Positions 27,200-36,690 of a stretch of 64,000 bases of DNA are shown here, one piece after another. Source of the DNA: JAWLGJ01 sp041685145. Its GTDB lineage: Bacteria > Pseudomonadota > Alphaproteobacteria > Rhodospirillales > Magnetospirillaceae. Every line of letters begins with the position of its first letter. Positions within the stretch are counted from its first letter, which is position 1. The notes under the pieces were generated by a model that was given only the letters and a program-made list of their open reading frames with translations, made no database searches and was not told the DNA's origin. The translations under genes were made by a program, and so were the position numbers. The DNA lies in the NCBI GenBank assembly GCA_041685145.1, contig JAWLGJ010000004.1, positions 1-64,000 of the forward strand. Reading direction: 5' to 3'.

Positions 27200-27847
27200 A
27201 TGCCCAGGGACGGACGCGGCACCCGCACCGCGATCATGGACGCCGCCGAGACGCTGATTCTCGACCAGGGCTTCGCCGCCACCTCGGTCGAGCGGATCAT
27301 CGCCGCCGCCGGCGTCACCAAAGGCACGTTCTTTCATCATTTCCCCAGCAAGGCCGACCTCGCCCGCGCCATCGTCGAGCGCTACGCCGAGGCCGACCGC
27401 GCCCATCTGGAGGACGGGCTGGCGCGGGCCGAGGGCTTGAGCCGCGATCCGTTGCAGCAGGTTCTGATCTTCGTCGGGCTGATGCGCGAGCAGGCGCTGG
27501 GCCTCGATGCCGAGCACCCCGGCTGCCTGTTCGCCTCCTATTGCTATCAGGCGCAGTTGTTCGACGAGGGCACCCTGCGCGTCATCACCGACGCCCTGGA
27601 CGCCTGGCGGCGGCGGCTGGGCGCCAAGCTGGCCGAGGCCGTGCAGCGCCACCCCCCGCGCCTGCCCGCCGACCCCGACGACCTGGCCGACATGCTGACG
27701 GTGGTCTTCGAAGGGGCCTTCGTGCTCGCCCGCACCCGCAAGGAGGCCGCGGTGGTGGCGACGCAGCTTGGGCTGTATCGCGACTACCTCGACCTGCTGT
27801 TCGGGGCGCGGGAAGCCGTGCCGCCGACCGAAGGGGCGAGGTTTTGA
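27200..27847 (+). CDS. TetR/AcrR-family transcriptional regulator
   Basis: 215 aa. The N-terminal helix-turn-helix (about residues 10-55) has the family pattern AIMDAAETLILDQGFAATSV then GVTKGTFFHHFPSKADLARA. The C-terminal part is a ligand-binding helix bundle with no recognisable ligand. It contains two cysteines (GCLFASYCYQ). The start is the ATG at 27200; the longer open frame upstream is antisense to the methyltransferase gene. It is divergent from that gene and flanked by two matching palindromes. Confidence 0.92.
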   Translation: MPRDGRGTRTAIMDAAETLILDQGFAATSVERIIAAAGVTKGTFFHHFPSKADLARAIVERYAEADRAHLEDGLARAEGLSRDPLQQVLIFVGLMREQALGLDAEHPGCLFASYCYQAQLFDEGTLRVITDALDAWRRRLGAKLAEAVQRHPPRLPADPDDLADMLTVVFEGAFVLARTRKEAAVVATQLGLYRDYLDLLFGAREAVPPTEGARF

Positions 27848-27939
27848 ATCCGCTCGCGGCTGGCGTTATCCTGTGCGGTGCAGTATACCGCTGCTTTCCT
27901 TGTTGACCTGAAGCGCCGGCAGCGGCGGCAGAGGACGTG

Positions 27940-29328
27940 ATGGCCGAGACCTGGACCCCGGAAAGCTGGAGAAGCAAGCCCATCGAGCAGGTGCCGGACT
28001 ACCCGGAGCCCGAGCGGCTGCGCGCGGTGGAGACGCAGTTGCGGAACTATCCGCCGCTGGTGTTCGCCGGCGAGGCCCGGCGGCTGCAGGCGGCGCTGGG
28101 GACCATCGCCGAGGGCCGGGCCTTCCTGCTCCAGGGCGGCGACTGCGCCGAGAGCTTCGCCGAATTCCACCCCGACAACATCCGCGACACCTTTCGGGTG
28201 TTGTTGCAGATGGCGGTGGTGTTGACCTTCGGCGCCGCCATGCCGGTGGTGAAGGTGGGGCGCATGGCGGGGCAGTTCGCCAAGCCGCGCTCGGCGCCGA
28301 TGGAGACCATCGAGGGCGTGTCGCTGCCGTCCTACCGCGGCGACATGATCAACGGCATGGACTTCACGCCCGAGGAGCGCATCCCCGACCCCGAGCGCAT
28401 GGTGCGCGCCTACAACCAGTCGGCGGCGACGCTGAACCTGTTGCGCGCCTTCGCCCAGGGCGGCTACGCCGACCTGCACAAGGTCCACCAGTGGACGCTG
28501 GGCTTCATCGCCGGCAGCCCGGCCGCGGAGCGTTACCGCGACCTGGCCGACCGGTTGACCGAGTCACTGGACTTCATGGCCGCCTGCGGCGTCACCTCGC
28601 AGACCACGCCACAGATTCGCGAGACCGACTTTTTCACCTCGCACGAGGCGCTGCTGCTGAACTACGAGCAGGCGCTGACTCGGGTCGATTCGACCAGCGG
28701 CGACTGGTACGACGTCTCGGCGCATATGCTGTGGATCGGCGAGCGCACGCGCCGCATCGACGGCGCGCATGTCGAATTCCTGCGCGGCGTCGGCAACCCG
28801 GTCGGCGTCAAGGCCGGCCCGGCCATGACCCCCGACGACTTGCTGCGGCTGATCGATTTGCTCAACCCCCACAACAAGGCGGGGCGGCTGACGGTCATCA
28901 CCCGCATGGGGGCCGAGAAGATCGGCACGGCGCTGCCGGCGCTGATTCGCGCCGTCGAGCGCGAGGGCCGCACGGTGCTGTGGGCCTGCGACCCCATGCA
29001 CGCCAACACCGTCAAGGCCGGCAGCTACAAGACCCGCTCCTTCGACCGCATCCTTGACGAGGTGCGCCGCTTCTTCGAGGTGCACCGCGCCGAGGGCACC
29101 CATCCCGGCGGCCTGCATTTCGAGCTGACCGGCCAGGACGTTACCGAGTGCATCGGCGGCTCGACCCGCATCACCGAGGCCCGCCTCGGCGACCGCTACC
29201 ACACCCACTGCGACCCGCGCCTCAACGCCGACCAGGCGCTGGAACTGGCCTTCCTCATCGCCGGGATGCTCAAGGACGAGCGCGTGCGCGCGCGAGAGAA
29301 CGGCGGCGGAGCGGCGGCGGCGTCATGA
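27940..29328 (+). CDS. class II 3-deoxy-7-phosphoheptulonate synthase (DAHP synthase)
   Basis: 462 aa, the length of plant-type (class II) DAHP synthases. It condenses phosphoenolpyruvate and erythrose 4-phosphate, the first step of the shikimate pathway. Family patterns visible are the N-terminal WTPESWRSKPIEQVPDYP, the metal-binding LLQGGDCAESFAEF, and the C-terminal GGLHFELTGQDVTECIGGS. The chosen ATG at 27940 follows a GTG by one codon. An inverted GCGGT/ACCGC pair lies in the 60 bases upstream. It overlaps the next gene by four bases. Confidence 0.95.
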   Translation: MAETWTPESWRSKPIEQVPDYPEPERLRAVETQLRNYPPLVFAGEARRLQAALGTIAEGRAFLLQGGDCAESFAEFHPDNIRDTFRVLLQMAVVLTFGAAMPVVKVGRMAGQFAKPRSAPMETIEGVSLPSYRGDMINGMDFTPEERIPDPERMVRAYNQSAATLNLLRAFAQGGYADLHKVHQWTLGFIAGSPAAERYRDLADRLTESLDFMAACGVTSQTTPQIRETDFFTSHEALLLNYEQALTRVDSTSGDWYDVSAHMLWIGERTRRIDGAHVEFLRGVGNPVGVKAGPAMTPDDLLRLIDLLNPHNKAGRLTVITRMGAEKIGTALPALIRAVEREGRTVLWACDPMHANTVKAGSYKTRSFDRILDEVRRFFEVHRAEGTHPGGLHFELTGQDVTECIGGSTRITEARLGDRYHTHCDPRLNADQALELAFLIAGMLKDERVRARENGGGAAAAS

Positions 29329-30494
29329 CCGCCCGCCCCGGCCAGAGCGGCGCCAATGGGCGCTTGTTTCCCGAAGGCGAGGACATCCCACGCCTGACCG
29401 ACAGCTATTTCAACCGCACCAAGGCCATCCTCGGCCGTTTCGGCGACTGCGAGGCCACCTACGCGGTGTTCATGCGCCGCCCGGTGCTCTACGCGGCCCG
29501 CCTGGCCCTGGACTGGCTGCGCCAGACCGCCGCCGACCGCGGCGTCGCCTTCCGCATCGAGGAAAACTATGCCGAGGGCGACTGGGTGGGCGCCGGCGAG
29601 CCGATGCTCTACATCACCGGCCCGATGCGCCAGCTTGTCGACCTGGAGACCCTGTACCTACAGAAGATCGGCGCCGCCTGCGTCGCCGCCTACAACGCCT
29701 TCCACATGTGCGTCGACCTGCCGAAGGTGTCGTTCCTGGCGATGGACGCCCGCCACTGCGCCGGCGCCGAGATGATGGAAATGATGGCCTATGCCGCCTC
29801 GGTGGGCTCGGCGGCGGCGAAGCGTGAGCAAGGCGTCACCGGCTTCGTGGGCACCTCCACCGACGCCGCGGCGCATTTCTTCGGGCGCGAGGCCGGCCTG
29901 GGCACCATGCCGCACGCCCTGGTCGGCTATGCCGGCTCCACCCTGCGCGCCGCCGAGATGTTCCACGAAACCTATCCCGACGATCCGCTGACGGTGCTGG
30001 TGGACTATTTCGGCCAGGAGGTCACCGACGCGCTGGCGGTGTGCGCGCGCTTCCCCGACGTCGTCCGCGCCGGGCGGCTGGCGGTGCGCGTCGACACCCA
30101 CGGCGGCCGCTTCGTCGAGGGCCTGGACCCGGCGACCTCCTATGCGGTGCTGGAACGCAACGCTCCCAAGGCCATTCGCGGCTATCGCAGCGAGCAGGAA
30201 CTGAAATTCCTGGTCGGCACCGGCGTTTCGGCGGCGGCGATCTGGCATGTGCGCGAGCACCTGGACGACGCCGGCTTCAACGCGGTGCGCATCGTCGCCT
30301 CCTCAGGCTTCTCGCCCGCCAAGTGCAAGGTGATGGCCTACGCCAAGGCCCCCATCGACATGATCGGCACCGGCTCCTACCTGCCCAGCAACTGGCGCGA
30401 AACCTACGCCACCGCCGACGTCATCGCCTATGACGGCACCCCGCGCGTCAAGCTGGGCCGCGAATTCCTGCTGCGGACGCGGGACGGGGAGTAA
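29325..30494 (+). CDS. nicotinate phosphoribosyltransferase
   Basis: 389 aa. It joins nicotinate to phosphoribosyl pyrophosphate in NAD salvage. Family patterns are DSYFNRTKAILGRFGD at the start and the phosphoribosyl-binding VGTGVSAAAIWHVREHL; conserved SFLAMDARHCAG and DMIGTGSYLP are also seen. The ATG is in the four-base overlap ATGA with the DAHP synthase stop, so the two are translationally coupled, although the pathways have no obvious link. The gene is convergent with the aminotransferase. Confidence 0.92.
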   Translation: MTARPGQSGANGRLFPEGEDIPRLTDSYFNRTKAILGRFGDCEATYAVFMRRPVLYAARLALDWLRQTAADRGVAFRIEENYAEGDWVGAGEPMLYITGPMRQLVDLETLYLQKIGAACVAAYNAFHMCVDLPKVSFLAMDARHCAGAEMMEMMAYAASVGSAAAKREQGVTGFVGTSTDAAAHFFGREAGLGTMPHALVGYAGSTLRAAEMFHETYPDDPLTVLVDYFGQEVTDALAVCARFPDVVRAGRLAVRVDTHGGRFVEGLDPATSYAVLERNAPKAIRGYRSEQELKFLVGTGVSAAAIWHVREHLDDAGFNAVRIVASSGFSPAKCKVMAYAKAPIDMIGTGSYLPSNWRETYATADVIAYDGTPRVKLGREFLLRTRDGE

Positions 30495-30538
30495 GGACCA
30501 GACGCAATTCCCCGCCTGCCTTAGGAACGCCGCGCCGC

Positions 30539-31819
30539 TTACCGCGTCGCCTTCAGGGCCTCTTCGAAGATTCCCAGGCCCTCGGCGATCTGGGCCTCGG
30601 TGACGATCAGCGGCGGCAGCCAGCGCACCACTTGGCCGCCATAGGGGCCGCAGCGGATCATCAGCATGTTGCGTTCCTCGGCGGCCTTGAGGAGCTTGGC
30701 GGCGCGGGGGCCGTCGGGATTGCCGTCGCCGTCGACCATCTCGACGCCCTGCATCAGCCCCAGGCCGCGCACGTCGCCCATTTCGGGGTAGCGGCGCTGC
30801 AAGTCCTCCAGGCCAGCGCGAAGCTGGCGGCCGCGTTCGGCGGCGTTGGCGACCAGCCCCTCTTCCTCGATGACGTCGATGGTGGCCAGGGCGGCGGCGC
30901 AGGCAACGGCGTTGCCGCCATAGGTGCCGCCCTGCGAGCCCGGCCAGCCCTTCTCCATCAGCGCCTTGGGCGCCGCCATCGCCGACAGCGGCATCCCGCT
31001 GGCCAGGCCCTTGGCGGTGGTGATGACATCGGGGCGGGCGTCGAAATGCTCGTGGCCCCAGAAACGCCCCGTGCGCCCGAAGCCGGCCTGAACCTCGTCC
31101 ATGATCAGCACGATGCCGTGACGGTCGCAGCGCTCGCGCAGGCCGGCCAGGAAGGCGGCGTTGGCGGGCACATAGCCGGATTCGCCCTGCACCGGCTCGA
31201 TCAACATCGCCGCCGTTTCCTTTGGCGCCGAATAGGTGGCGAAGATGTGGTCCAGTTCCTTCAGGCAGAAGGCCGTCGCCGTGTCTTCGTCCCAACCGTA
31301 GCGATAGGTGTTTGGGAACGGCGCCACCACGACGCCCCCCATCATCGGCTGCAATCCGGCGCGCAGCCCGACGCTGGAGGTCGTCATGCTCAGCGAGCCC
31401 ATCGTGCGGCCGTGAAAGCCGCCGTGGAAGACGATGACATTCGGCCGCCCGGTGGCGTGGCGCGCCAGCCGCAGCGCCGCCTCCAGCGCCTCGGTGCCGG
31501 CGTTGACGAAGAAGACGCTGTCGATGTCGCCCGGCAGCAGACCGCCCAGCCTGTCCGCCAGCGCCGTCATCGGCGGGTGCTTGACGATGGCGTACTGGCC
31601 GTGCAGCAGCTTGCCGGCCTGCTCGCGGATCGCCGCCACCACCTTGGGATGGCAGTGACCGGTGCCGGTGACGCCGATGCCGGAGGTGAAATCGAGATAG
31701 CGGCGGCCGTCCTCGCCATAGAGGTAACAGCCTTCGGCCCGCGCCACCGTGACGCCGCTGGACTGCGGCAGGATGGGCGAGAGCGATCCGTGCTTGTCGG
31801 CGCCTTCCCTCGGCGACAT
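30539..31819 (-). CDS. class III aminotransferase, 4-aminobutyrate type
   Basis: 426 aa PLP enzyme. It has GIGVTGTGHCHPKVV near the N-terminus, FVNAGTEALEAALRLAR, the GFHGRTMGSLSMT loop and the Schiff-base lysine in TTAKGLASGMPLSA. The group includes 4-aminobutyrate (GabT) and other omega-aminotransferases; the exact substrate is uncertain. The start at 31819 is preferred because AGGAGGG lies just upstream of that ATG, while the longer open frame lacks one. It is 87 bases after the glutathione reductase gene on the same strand. Confidence 0.88.
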   Translation of the reverse strand: MSPREGADKHGSLSPILPQSSGVTVARAEGCYLYGEDGRRYLDFTSGIGVTGTGHCHPKVVAAIREQAGKLLHGQYAIVKHPPMTALADRLGGLLPGDIDSVFFVNAGTEALEAALRLARHATGRPNVIVFHGGFHGRTMGSLSMTTSSVGLRAGLQPMMGGVVVAPFPNTYRYGWDEDTATAFCLKELDHIFATYSAPKETAAMLIEPVQGESGYVPANAAFLAGLRERCDRHGIVLIMDEVQAGFGRTGRFWGHEHFDARPDVITTAKGLASGMPLSAMAAPKALMEKGWPGSQGGTYGGNAVACAAALATIDVIEEEGLVANAAERGRQLRAGLEDLQRRYPEMGDVRGLGLMQGVEMVDGDGNPDGPRAAKLLKAAEERNMLMIRCGPYGGQVVRWLPPLIVTEAQIAEGLGIFEEALKATR

Positions 31820-31906
31820 GGCGGCCCTCCTCGTTATGCAATGGTTGGCAGGACTGGGCGACAGGCTACACCCTGATGCCCGGCCGGTCACGCGCTGTTC
31901 GGCGCG

Positions 31907-33280
31907 CTATTCCTGTGATTCCGGGCTCGCCTCCGGCAGCGGCTCGCGCATGGTGACGAACTCCTCGGCGGCCGTGGGGTGAATGCCGATGGTGGCGTCG
32001 AACTGGGCCTTGGTGGCGCCGCATTTCAGCGCGATGCCCAGCCCCTGTACGATCTCGGGCGCGTCGGGGCCGACCATGTGGGCGCCCAGCACGCGGTCGC
32101 TGTCGGCATCGACGATCAGTTTCATCATCGTGCGCTCCTCGCGCCCCGCCAGGGTGTGGCGCATGGGGCGGAAGCGCGATGCGTACACCCGCACCGGCCC
32201 GCGCCGCCGGGCCTCCTCCTCGGTCAGCCCCACCGTGCCCACCGGCGGCTGGCTGAACACCGCCGTCGGGATGTCGTCGTAATCCACGGTCATGGGATTG
32301 GCGTTGAATTCGGTCTCGGCAAAGGCGCGGCCCTCGGCCAGCGCCACCGGGGTCAGGTTCATGCGGTCGGTGACGTCGCCGATGGCAAAGATGCTTGGCA
32401 CCGAGGTGCGGGAATTGGCATCCACCACAACCGCGCCGTTGGCGTCCAGCGCCACCCCTGCCTCCTCCAGCCCCAGCCCGGCGGTGTTGGGGCGCCGGCC
32501 GGTGGCGTACATCACCAGGTCGGTGTCGATGAACTCGCCCTGGGCAAGGCGCAGGCTGTAGCTGCCGTCGTCGTTGACGGCGATGCTGCGCACCAGCGTC
32601 TCGCAGCGGATATTGACGCCCTTGCGGCGCATTTCGGTGGCAAGCGCCTCGCGGATATCCTCGTCGAAGCCGCGCAGGATGTTGCCGGCGCGCACGATCT
32701 GGGTCACCTCGACCCCCAGGCCGGCAAAAATGCCGGCGAATTCCACCGCGATATAGCCGCCGCCGACGATCACCATGCGCCGGGGCAAGCTTTCCAGCTC
32801 CAGCGCCTCGTTGGAGGTGATGGCGTGCTCGACGCCGGGGATGTCCGGCAGGCTGGGCCAGCCGCCCACCGCCACCAGGATGCGTTCGGCGGTGTAGGTC
32901 GTCCCGCCCACCGCGACGGTGTTGGCGTCGACGACGCGGCCGCGCCCCTCGATCAGCGTGCAGCCGGCATCGGCGAGGATGCGCTTGTAGACGGTGTTGA
33001 GGCGGTCGATCTCGGCATTCTTGTTGGCGATCAGGGTTGGCCAGTCAAAGGCGGCGTCGGCAACGCTCCAGCCATAGCCGGCGGCGTCCTCGAAGTCCTC
33101 GCCGAAATGCGCCGCGTAGACCAGAAGCTTCTTGGGAACGCAGCCGCGAATGACGCAGGTGCCGCCGACGCGGCTTTCCTCGACAACGGCGACGCGGGCG
33201 CCGAAGCCGGACGCCATGCGGCTGGCGCGCACGCCGCCGGACCCGGCGCCCAAGGTGATGAGATCGAAATCGTAGGCCAT
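31907..33280 (-). CDS. gor: glutathione-disulfide reductase
   Basis: 457 aa flavoprotein that keeps glutathione reduced with NADPH. The redox pair is Cys42 and Cys47 in GGTCVIRGCVPKKLL. The FAD loop GAGSGGVRA is at the N-terminus and the NADPH loop GGGYIAVEFAG is central. The dimer-interface GIHPTAAEE supplies the catalytic His. The start is the ATG at 33280; an upstream longer frame has no homology. Glutathione reductase fits the glutathione-using isomerase and sulfur genes nearby. Confidence 0.95.
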   Translation of the reverse strand: MAYDFDLITLGAGSGGVRASRMASGFGARVAVVEESRVGGTCVIRGCVPKKLLVYAAHFGEDFEDAAGYGWSVADAAFDWPTLIANKNAEIDRLNTVYKRILADAGCTLIEGRGRVVDANTVAVGGTTYTAERILVAVGGWPSLPDIPGVEHAITSNEALELESLPRRMVIVGGGYIAVEFAGIFAGLGVEVTQIVRAGNILRGFDEDIREALATEMRRKGVNIRCETLVRSIAVNDDGSYSLRLAQGEFIDTDLVMYATGRRPNTAGLGLEEAGVALDANGAVVVDANSRTSVPSIFAIGDVTDRMNLTPVALAEGRAFAETEFNANPMTVDYDDIPTAVFSQPPVGTVGLTEEEARRRGPVRVYASRFRPMRHTLAGREERTMMKLIVDADSDRVLGAHMVGPDAPEIVQGLGIALKCGATKAQFDATIGIHPTAAEEFVTMREPLPEASPESQE

Positions 33281-33501
33281 GCTCACCGTTCCTTCTGCAA
33301 GCGGCCCAGGTATGGCAGCCCCTCCCCGTCTTGTCGAGGGCGCGCACCTCCTGTCCAAAGGACGGTCGGATCCCCCGCACGGCGTACCACGGGCCGCCGC
33401 AAGCCCCGTTGGGCGTAGCATTCCTGGCCGATAGACCGCCCGGCGCGGCCTGGGCTATGACGGCGCCGCGAATCGTCATGGGCAATTCTCGGAGGAGCGA
33501 C

Positions 33502-33906
33502 ATGATCCCAACGGCCGACGCCGCCCGTTTCGGGGATCCCGGACTCGACGCCGACCACCGCCGCCACGCATCCCTGCTCAACCGGATCGAGGAGGCGCTG
33601 CTCGACGGCGACGACATCGAGGGGCGACGCCTGGTGCAGTCCCTCCTGGCCAGCCTGCAACGCCATTTCCGCGCCAAGGAACGGGCGCTGCGTCAGCAGG
33701 ACATCCCGCATCTGCGCGACCACGCCCGCAATCACGAGGCCGCCCTGCTGATGCTGGAAGACGTCGACCGCCGGCTCGCCCAGGGCGGCGTCGGCGCGGC
33801 CTTGTCGCGCCTGGAGGACGTGACGACGTTCTATGTCGACGTGCTTGTCGAACATGACGCCGTCATGGCCGCCCCGGCCGAGGCCGCCGAATATTACGCT
33901 TACTGA
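33502..33906 (+). CDS. hemerythrin-like protein
   Basis: 134 aa helical bundle. Likely iron ligands are His in DADHRRHASLL, HFRAKER, the HARNHEAALL pair and the late VEHDAVM. It is shorter and more divergent than the protein at 10381-10917. The ATG follows GGAGGAGCGAC, a strong ribosome site. It stands alone, divergent from gor. Oxygen or NO binding, or a role in iron handling, is plausible. The function is inferred from the ligand pattern only. Confidence 0.75.
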   Translation: MIPTADAARFGDPGLDADHRRHASLLNRIEEALLDGDDIEGRRLVQSLLASLQRHFRAKERALRQQDIPHLRDHARNHEAALLMLEDVDRRLAQGGVGAALSRLEDVTTFYVDVLVEHDAVMAAPAEAAEYYAY

Positions 33907-34003
33907 AGTGTTTTTTCTCCTGGCATCACAAACCACGATTGTCATAGGCCGCCGTCGCTGATACACCGGGCGCATCGATTCCTCACGCCACGGAGCCACG
34001 GCG

Positions 34004-35374
34004 ATGGCGGCCCCTCCCTTTCCCGATGTCCTGTCCATGATCGGCAACACACCGATGGTCGAGGTCACCCGCCTCGACCTGGGACCGTGCCGGCTGTTCC
34101 TGAAGCTGGAGCAACAGAATCCCGGCGGCTCGATCAAGGACCGCATCGCCCTGTCGATGATCGCGGCCGCCGAGCGCGACGGCCGCCTGAAGCCCGGCGG
34201 CACCATCGTCGAGGCCACTGCCGGCAACACCGGCATCGGCCTGGCGCTGGTGGCGGCGGTCAAGGGCTATCAACTGCGGCTGGTCATCCCCGACAAGATG
34301 AGCCGCGAGAAAATCTTCCATCTCAAGGCGATGGGCGCCGAGGTGGTGATGACGCGCTCGGACGTCGGCAAGGGGCACCCGGCCTATTATCAAGACCTGG
34401 CGGCGCGGTTGGCGGCCGAAAGCGGCGGCTTCTACGTCGACCAGTTCAACAACCCCGCCAACCCCCTGGCGCACGAAACCGGCACCGGCCCCGAAATCAC
34501 CGCCCAGATGGAGGGGCGCGTGGACGCGGTGGTCTGCGGGGTGGGCTCGTCGGGGACGCTGACGGGACTGTCACGCCATTTCGCCCGCGTCTCGCCGGAC
34601 ACCGAGATGGTCCTCGCCGACCCCGAAGGCTCGGTGCTGCACGACATCATCACCGCCGGGCGCATGGGCGAGGCGGGAAGCTGGCTGGTCGAGGGCATCG
34701 GCGAGGATTTCGTGCCCGCCATCGCCGATTTGTCGCGGGTGCGGAAAAGCTACCGCATCCCCGACGCCGAGAGCTTCGAGGCGGCGCGGGAGTTGCTGCG
34801 GCGCGAGGGGCTGCTGGGCGGATCGTCGTCGGGTACGCTGCTGGCGGCCGCCCTGCACTATTGCCGCGAACAGACGGAACCGAAGCGCGTCGTCACCTTC
34901 GTCGTCGACAGCGGCAACAAGTATCTGTCGAAGATGTACAACGACTGGTGGCTGGCCGATCAGGGGCTGCTGGGGCGTGCCGATGCCGGCGATCTGCGCG
35001 ACCTCATCGCCCGCCCGCACGCCGAGGGCGGGTCGGTCACGGCGGCGCCCGACGACACCCTGATGACGGCCCTGGGGCGCATGAAGATGGCCGACGTCTC
35101 GCAATTGCCGGTCATGGAGAACGAGCGCGTCGTCGGTCTGGTCGACGAATGGGATCTGCTGCACGCCGTCCACGCCGACCCGGTCCGCTTCCACGAGCCG
35201 GTGGCCACCTGGATGAGCCGCGACCTGGAAACCCTCTCTCCCGATGCGCCCCTGGCGGCCCTGAAGGACGTTTTCGACCGCGGCCGCGTCGTCCTTCTGG
35301 TCGAGAACGGCCGCTATCTCGGTCTCGTCACCCGCATCGACCTGCTCAACCACCTGCGCCGGCAGATGGACTGA
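34004..35374 (+). CDS. cystathionine beta-synthase
   Basis: 456 aa. It makes cystathionine from serine (or O-acetylserine) and homocysteine. The PLP lysine is Lys45 in NPGGSIKDR, with EATAGNTGIG and GVGSSGTLTG loops. Beyond about residue 335 there are two C-terminal CBS domains (VTAAPDDTLMTALGRMK, VATWMSRDLETLSPDAPL), which distinguish it from plain cysteine synthases such as the one at 11727. The CBS pair may bind adenosyl compounds, as in other CBS enzymes. It is followed 16 bases later by cystathionine gamma-lyase, completing reverse transsulfuration. Confidence 0.93.
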   Translation: MAAPPFPDVLSMIGNTPMVEVTRLDLGPCRLFLKLEQQNPGGSIKDRIALSMIAAAERDGRLKPGGTIVEATAGNTGIGLALVAAVKGYQLRLVIPDKMSREKIFHLKAMGAEVVMTRSDVGKGHPAYYQDLAARLAAESGGFYVDQFNNPANPLAHETGTGPEITAQMEGRVDAVVCGVGSSGTLTGLSRHFARVSPDTEMVLADPEGSVLHDIITAGRMGEAGSWLVEGIGEDFVPAIADLSRVRKSYRIPDAESFEAARELLRREGLLGGSSSGTLLAAALHYCREQTEPKRVVTFVVDSGNKYLSKMYNDWWLADQGLLGRADAGDLRDLIARPHAEGGSVTAAPDDTLMTALGRMKMADVSQLPVMENERVVGLVDEWDLLHAVHADPVRFHEPVATWMSRDLETLSPDAPLAALKDVFDRGRVVLLVENGRYLGLVTRIDLLNHLRRQMD

Positions 35375-35390
35375 ACCCGAAGGATTTCCG

Positions 35391-36560
35391 ATGACCGCGC
35401 AACGCAATCGCCCCGGCTTCGCCACCCGCGCCATCCATGCCGGGCAGCGGCCCGACCCCCAGACGGGGGCGGTGATGCCGCCGATCCATGTCAGCTCGAC
35501 CTTCGCCCAGCACGGCCCCGGCGAGCACACCGGCTGGGAATACGGCCGCAGCGGCAACCCCACCCGCGCCGCCTTCGAGGCCTGCCTCGCCGATTTGGAG
35601 GGCGGCAGCGCCGGCTTCGGCTTCGCCTCGGGCATGGCGGCGATGGCGACGGTGCTGGAACTGCTGGACGCCGGCAGCCACATCGTCGCCGTCGACGACC
35701 TGTATGGCGGCTCGTGGCGGCTGCTGGAAGGGGTGCGCCGGCGCACCGCCGGGCTGACCGTCAGCTACGTCCCGCCCGGCGACGCCCAGGCGCTGGAGCG
35801 GGCGATCGAGCCCGAAACCGCGCTGGTCTGGGTGGAGACGCCCACCAATCCCCTGTTGAAGCTGGCCGACCTGGAGGCCATCGCCGCCGTCGCCCGTGCC
35901 AACGGGCTGATCGCCGCCTGCGATTCGACCTTCGCCTCGCCGGCGCTGCAACGTCCGCTGGCGGCGGGCTTCGACCTGGTGGTGCATTCGGTGACGAAAT
36001 ACATCGGCGGCCATTCCGACCTCATCGGCGGCGCCGTCGTCACCAACCGGCCGGACCTCGCCGAACGCCTGGCCTTCCTGCAGAATGCCGTCGGCGCGGT
36101 GATGGACCCGTTCACCGCCTTTCTGGCGCTGCGCGGGCTCAAGACCCTGCCGCTGCGCATGGAACGCCACTGCGCCAACGCGCTGGCGCTGGCCCGCTAC
36201 CTGGAGCGCCACCCCAAGGTGACCAGCGTCGTCTATCCGGGCTTGGAGAGCCATCCGCAGCACGCCCTGGCCCGGCGGCAGATGCCGGGCGGCTTCGGCG
36301 GCATGATCGCCGCCGAGATCGAGGGCGAGCGCGACGCCGTGCGGCGAATGCTGTCGGGCCTGGAGGTGTTCACGCTCGCGGAAAGCCTGGGCGGGGTGGA
36401 GAGCCTCATCGGCCACCCCGCCAGCATGAGCCACGCCTCGCTGCCGGCCGAGCGCCGCGCCGCCCTGGGCATCGGCGAGGGCCTGCTGCGCCTGTCGGTG
36501 GGGCTGGAGGACGCCGACGACCTGCTCGCCGATCTGGAGCAGGCGCTGGCGCGGCTTTAG
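35391..36560 (+). CDS. cystathionine gamma-lyase / Cys-Met PLP-dependent enzyme
   Basis: 389 aa. The PLP lysine is Lys203 in HSVTKYIGGHSD. The family patterns TRAIHAGQRPDPQTGAVMPP and YGRSGNPTRAAFE are at the N-terminus. Context next to cystathionine beta-synthase favours gamma-lyase (cystathionine to cysteine) over gamma-synthase; the fold alone does not prove this. It ends at the inverted repeat and hairpins that separate it from the formate dehydrogenase gamma gene. Confidence 0.9.
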   Translation: MTAQRNRPGFATRAIHAGQRPDPQTGAVMPPIHVSSTFAQHGPGEHTGWEYGRSGNPTRAAFEACLADLEGGSAGFGFASGMAAMATVLELLDAGSHIVAVDDLYGGSWRLLEGVRRRTAGLTVSYVPPGDAQALERAIEPETALVWVETPTNPLLKLADLEAIAAVARANGLIAACDSTFASPALQRPLAAGFDLVVHSVTKYIGGHSDLIGGAVVTNRPDLAERLAFLQNAVGAVMDPFTAFLALRGLKTLPLRMERHCANALALARYLERHPKVTSVVYPGLESHPQHALARRQMPGGFGGMIAAEIEGERDAVRRMLSGLEVFTLAESLGGVESLIGHPASMSHASLPAERRAALGIGEGLLRLSVGLEDADDLLADLEQALARL

Positions 36561-36570
36561 GGCTAGGGCG

Positions 36571-36653
36571 TGATCCGCTCACACGCGGTCGCGCCCAGCC
36601 GCCATTGAGGCGGCGGCCAAGCGAGCGGAGCGAGCGCCCGGCGAGGGACACAA
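36571..36653. repeat. interspersed intergenic repeat, copy B (inverted relative to copy A)
   Basis: The 83 bases match the reverse complement of 13702-13783 with one substitution and one inserted base. The copy lies 10 bases after the cystathionine gamma-lyase stop and before the convergent formate dehydrogenase gamma gene. As in copy A, it sits at the 3' ends of two convergent genes. Confidence 0.9.
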
Positions 36654-36658
36654 CGGTT

Positions 36659-36690
36659 AGGGCCGGTTCCATGTGAGTGGAAACGGCCCT
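36659..36690. terminator. hairpin 1 of a convergent terminator pair
   Basis: AGGGCCGGTTCC pairs with GGAAACGGCCCT with one mismatch, giving a 12-base stem with an 8-base loop. It follows the repeat directly. Confidence 0.55.
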
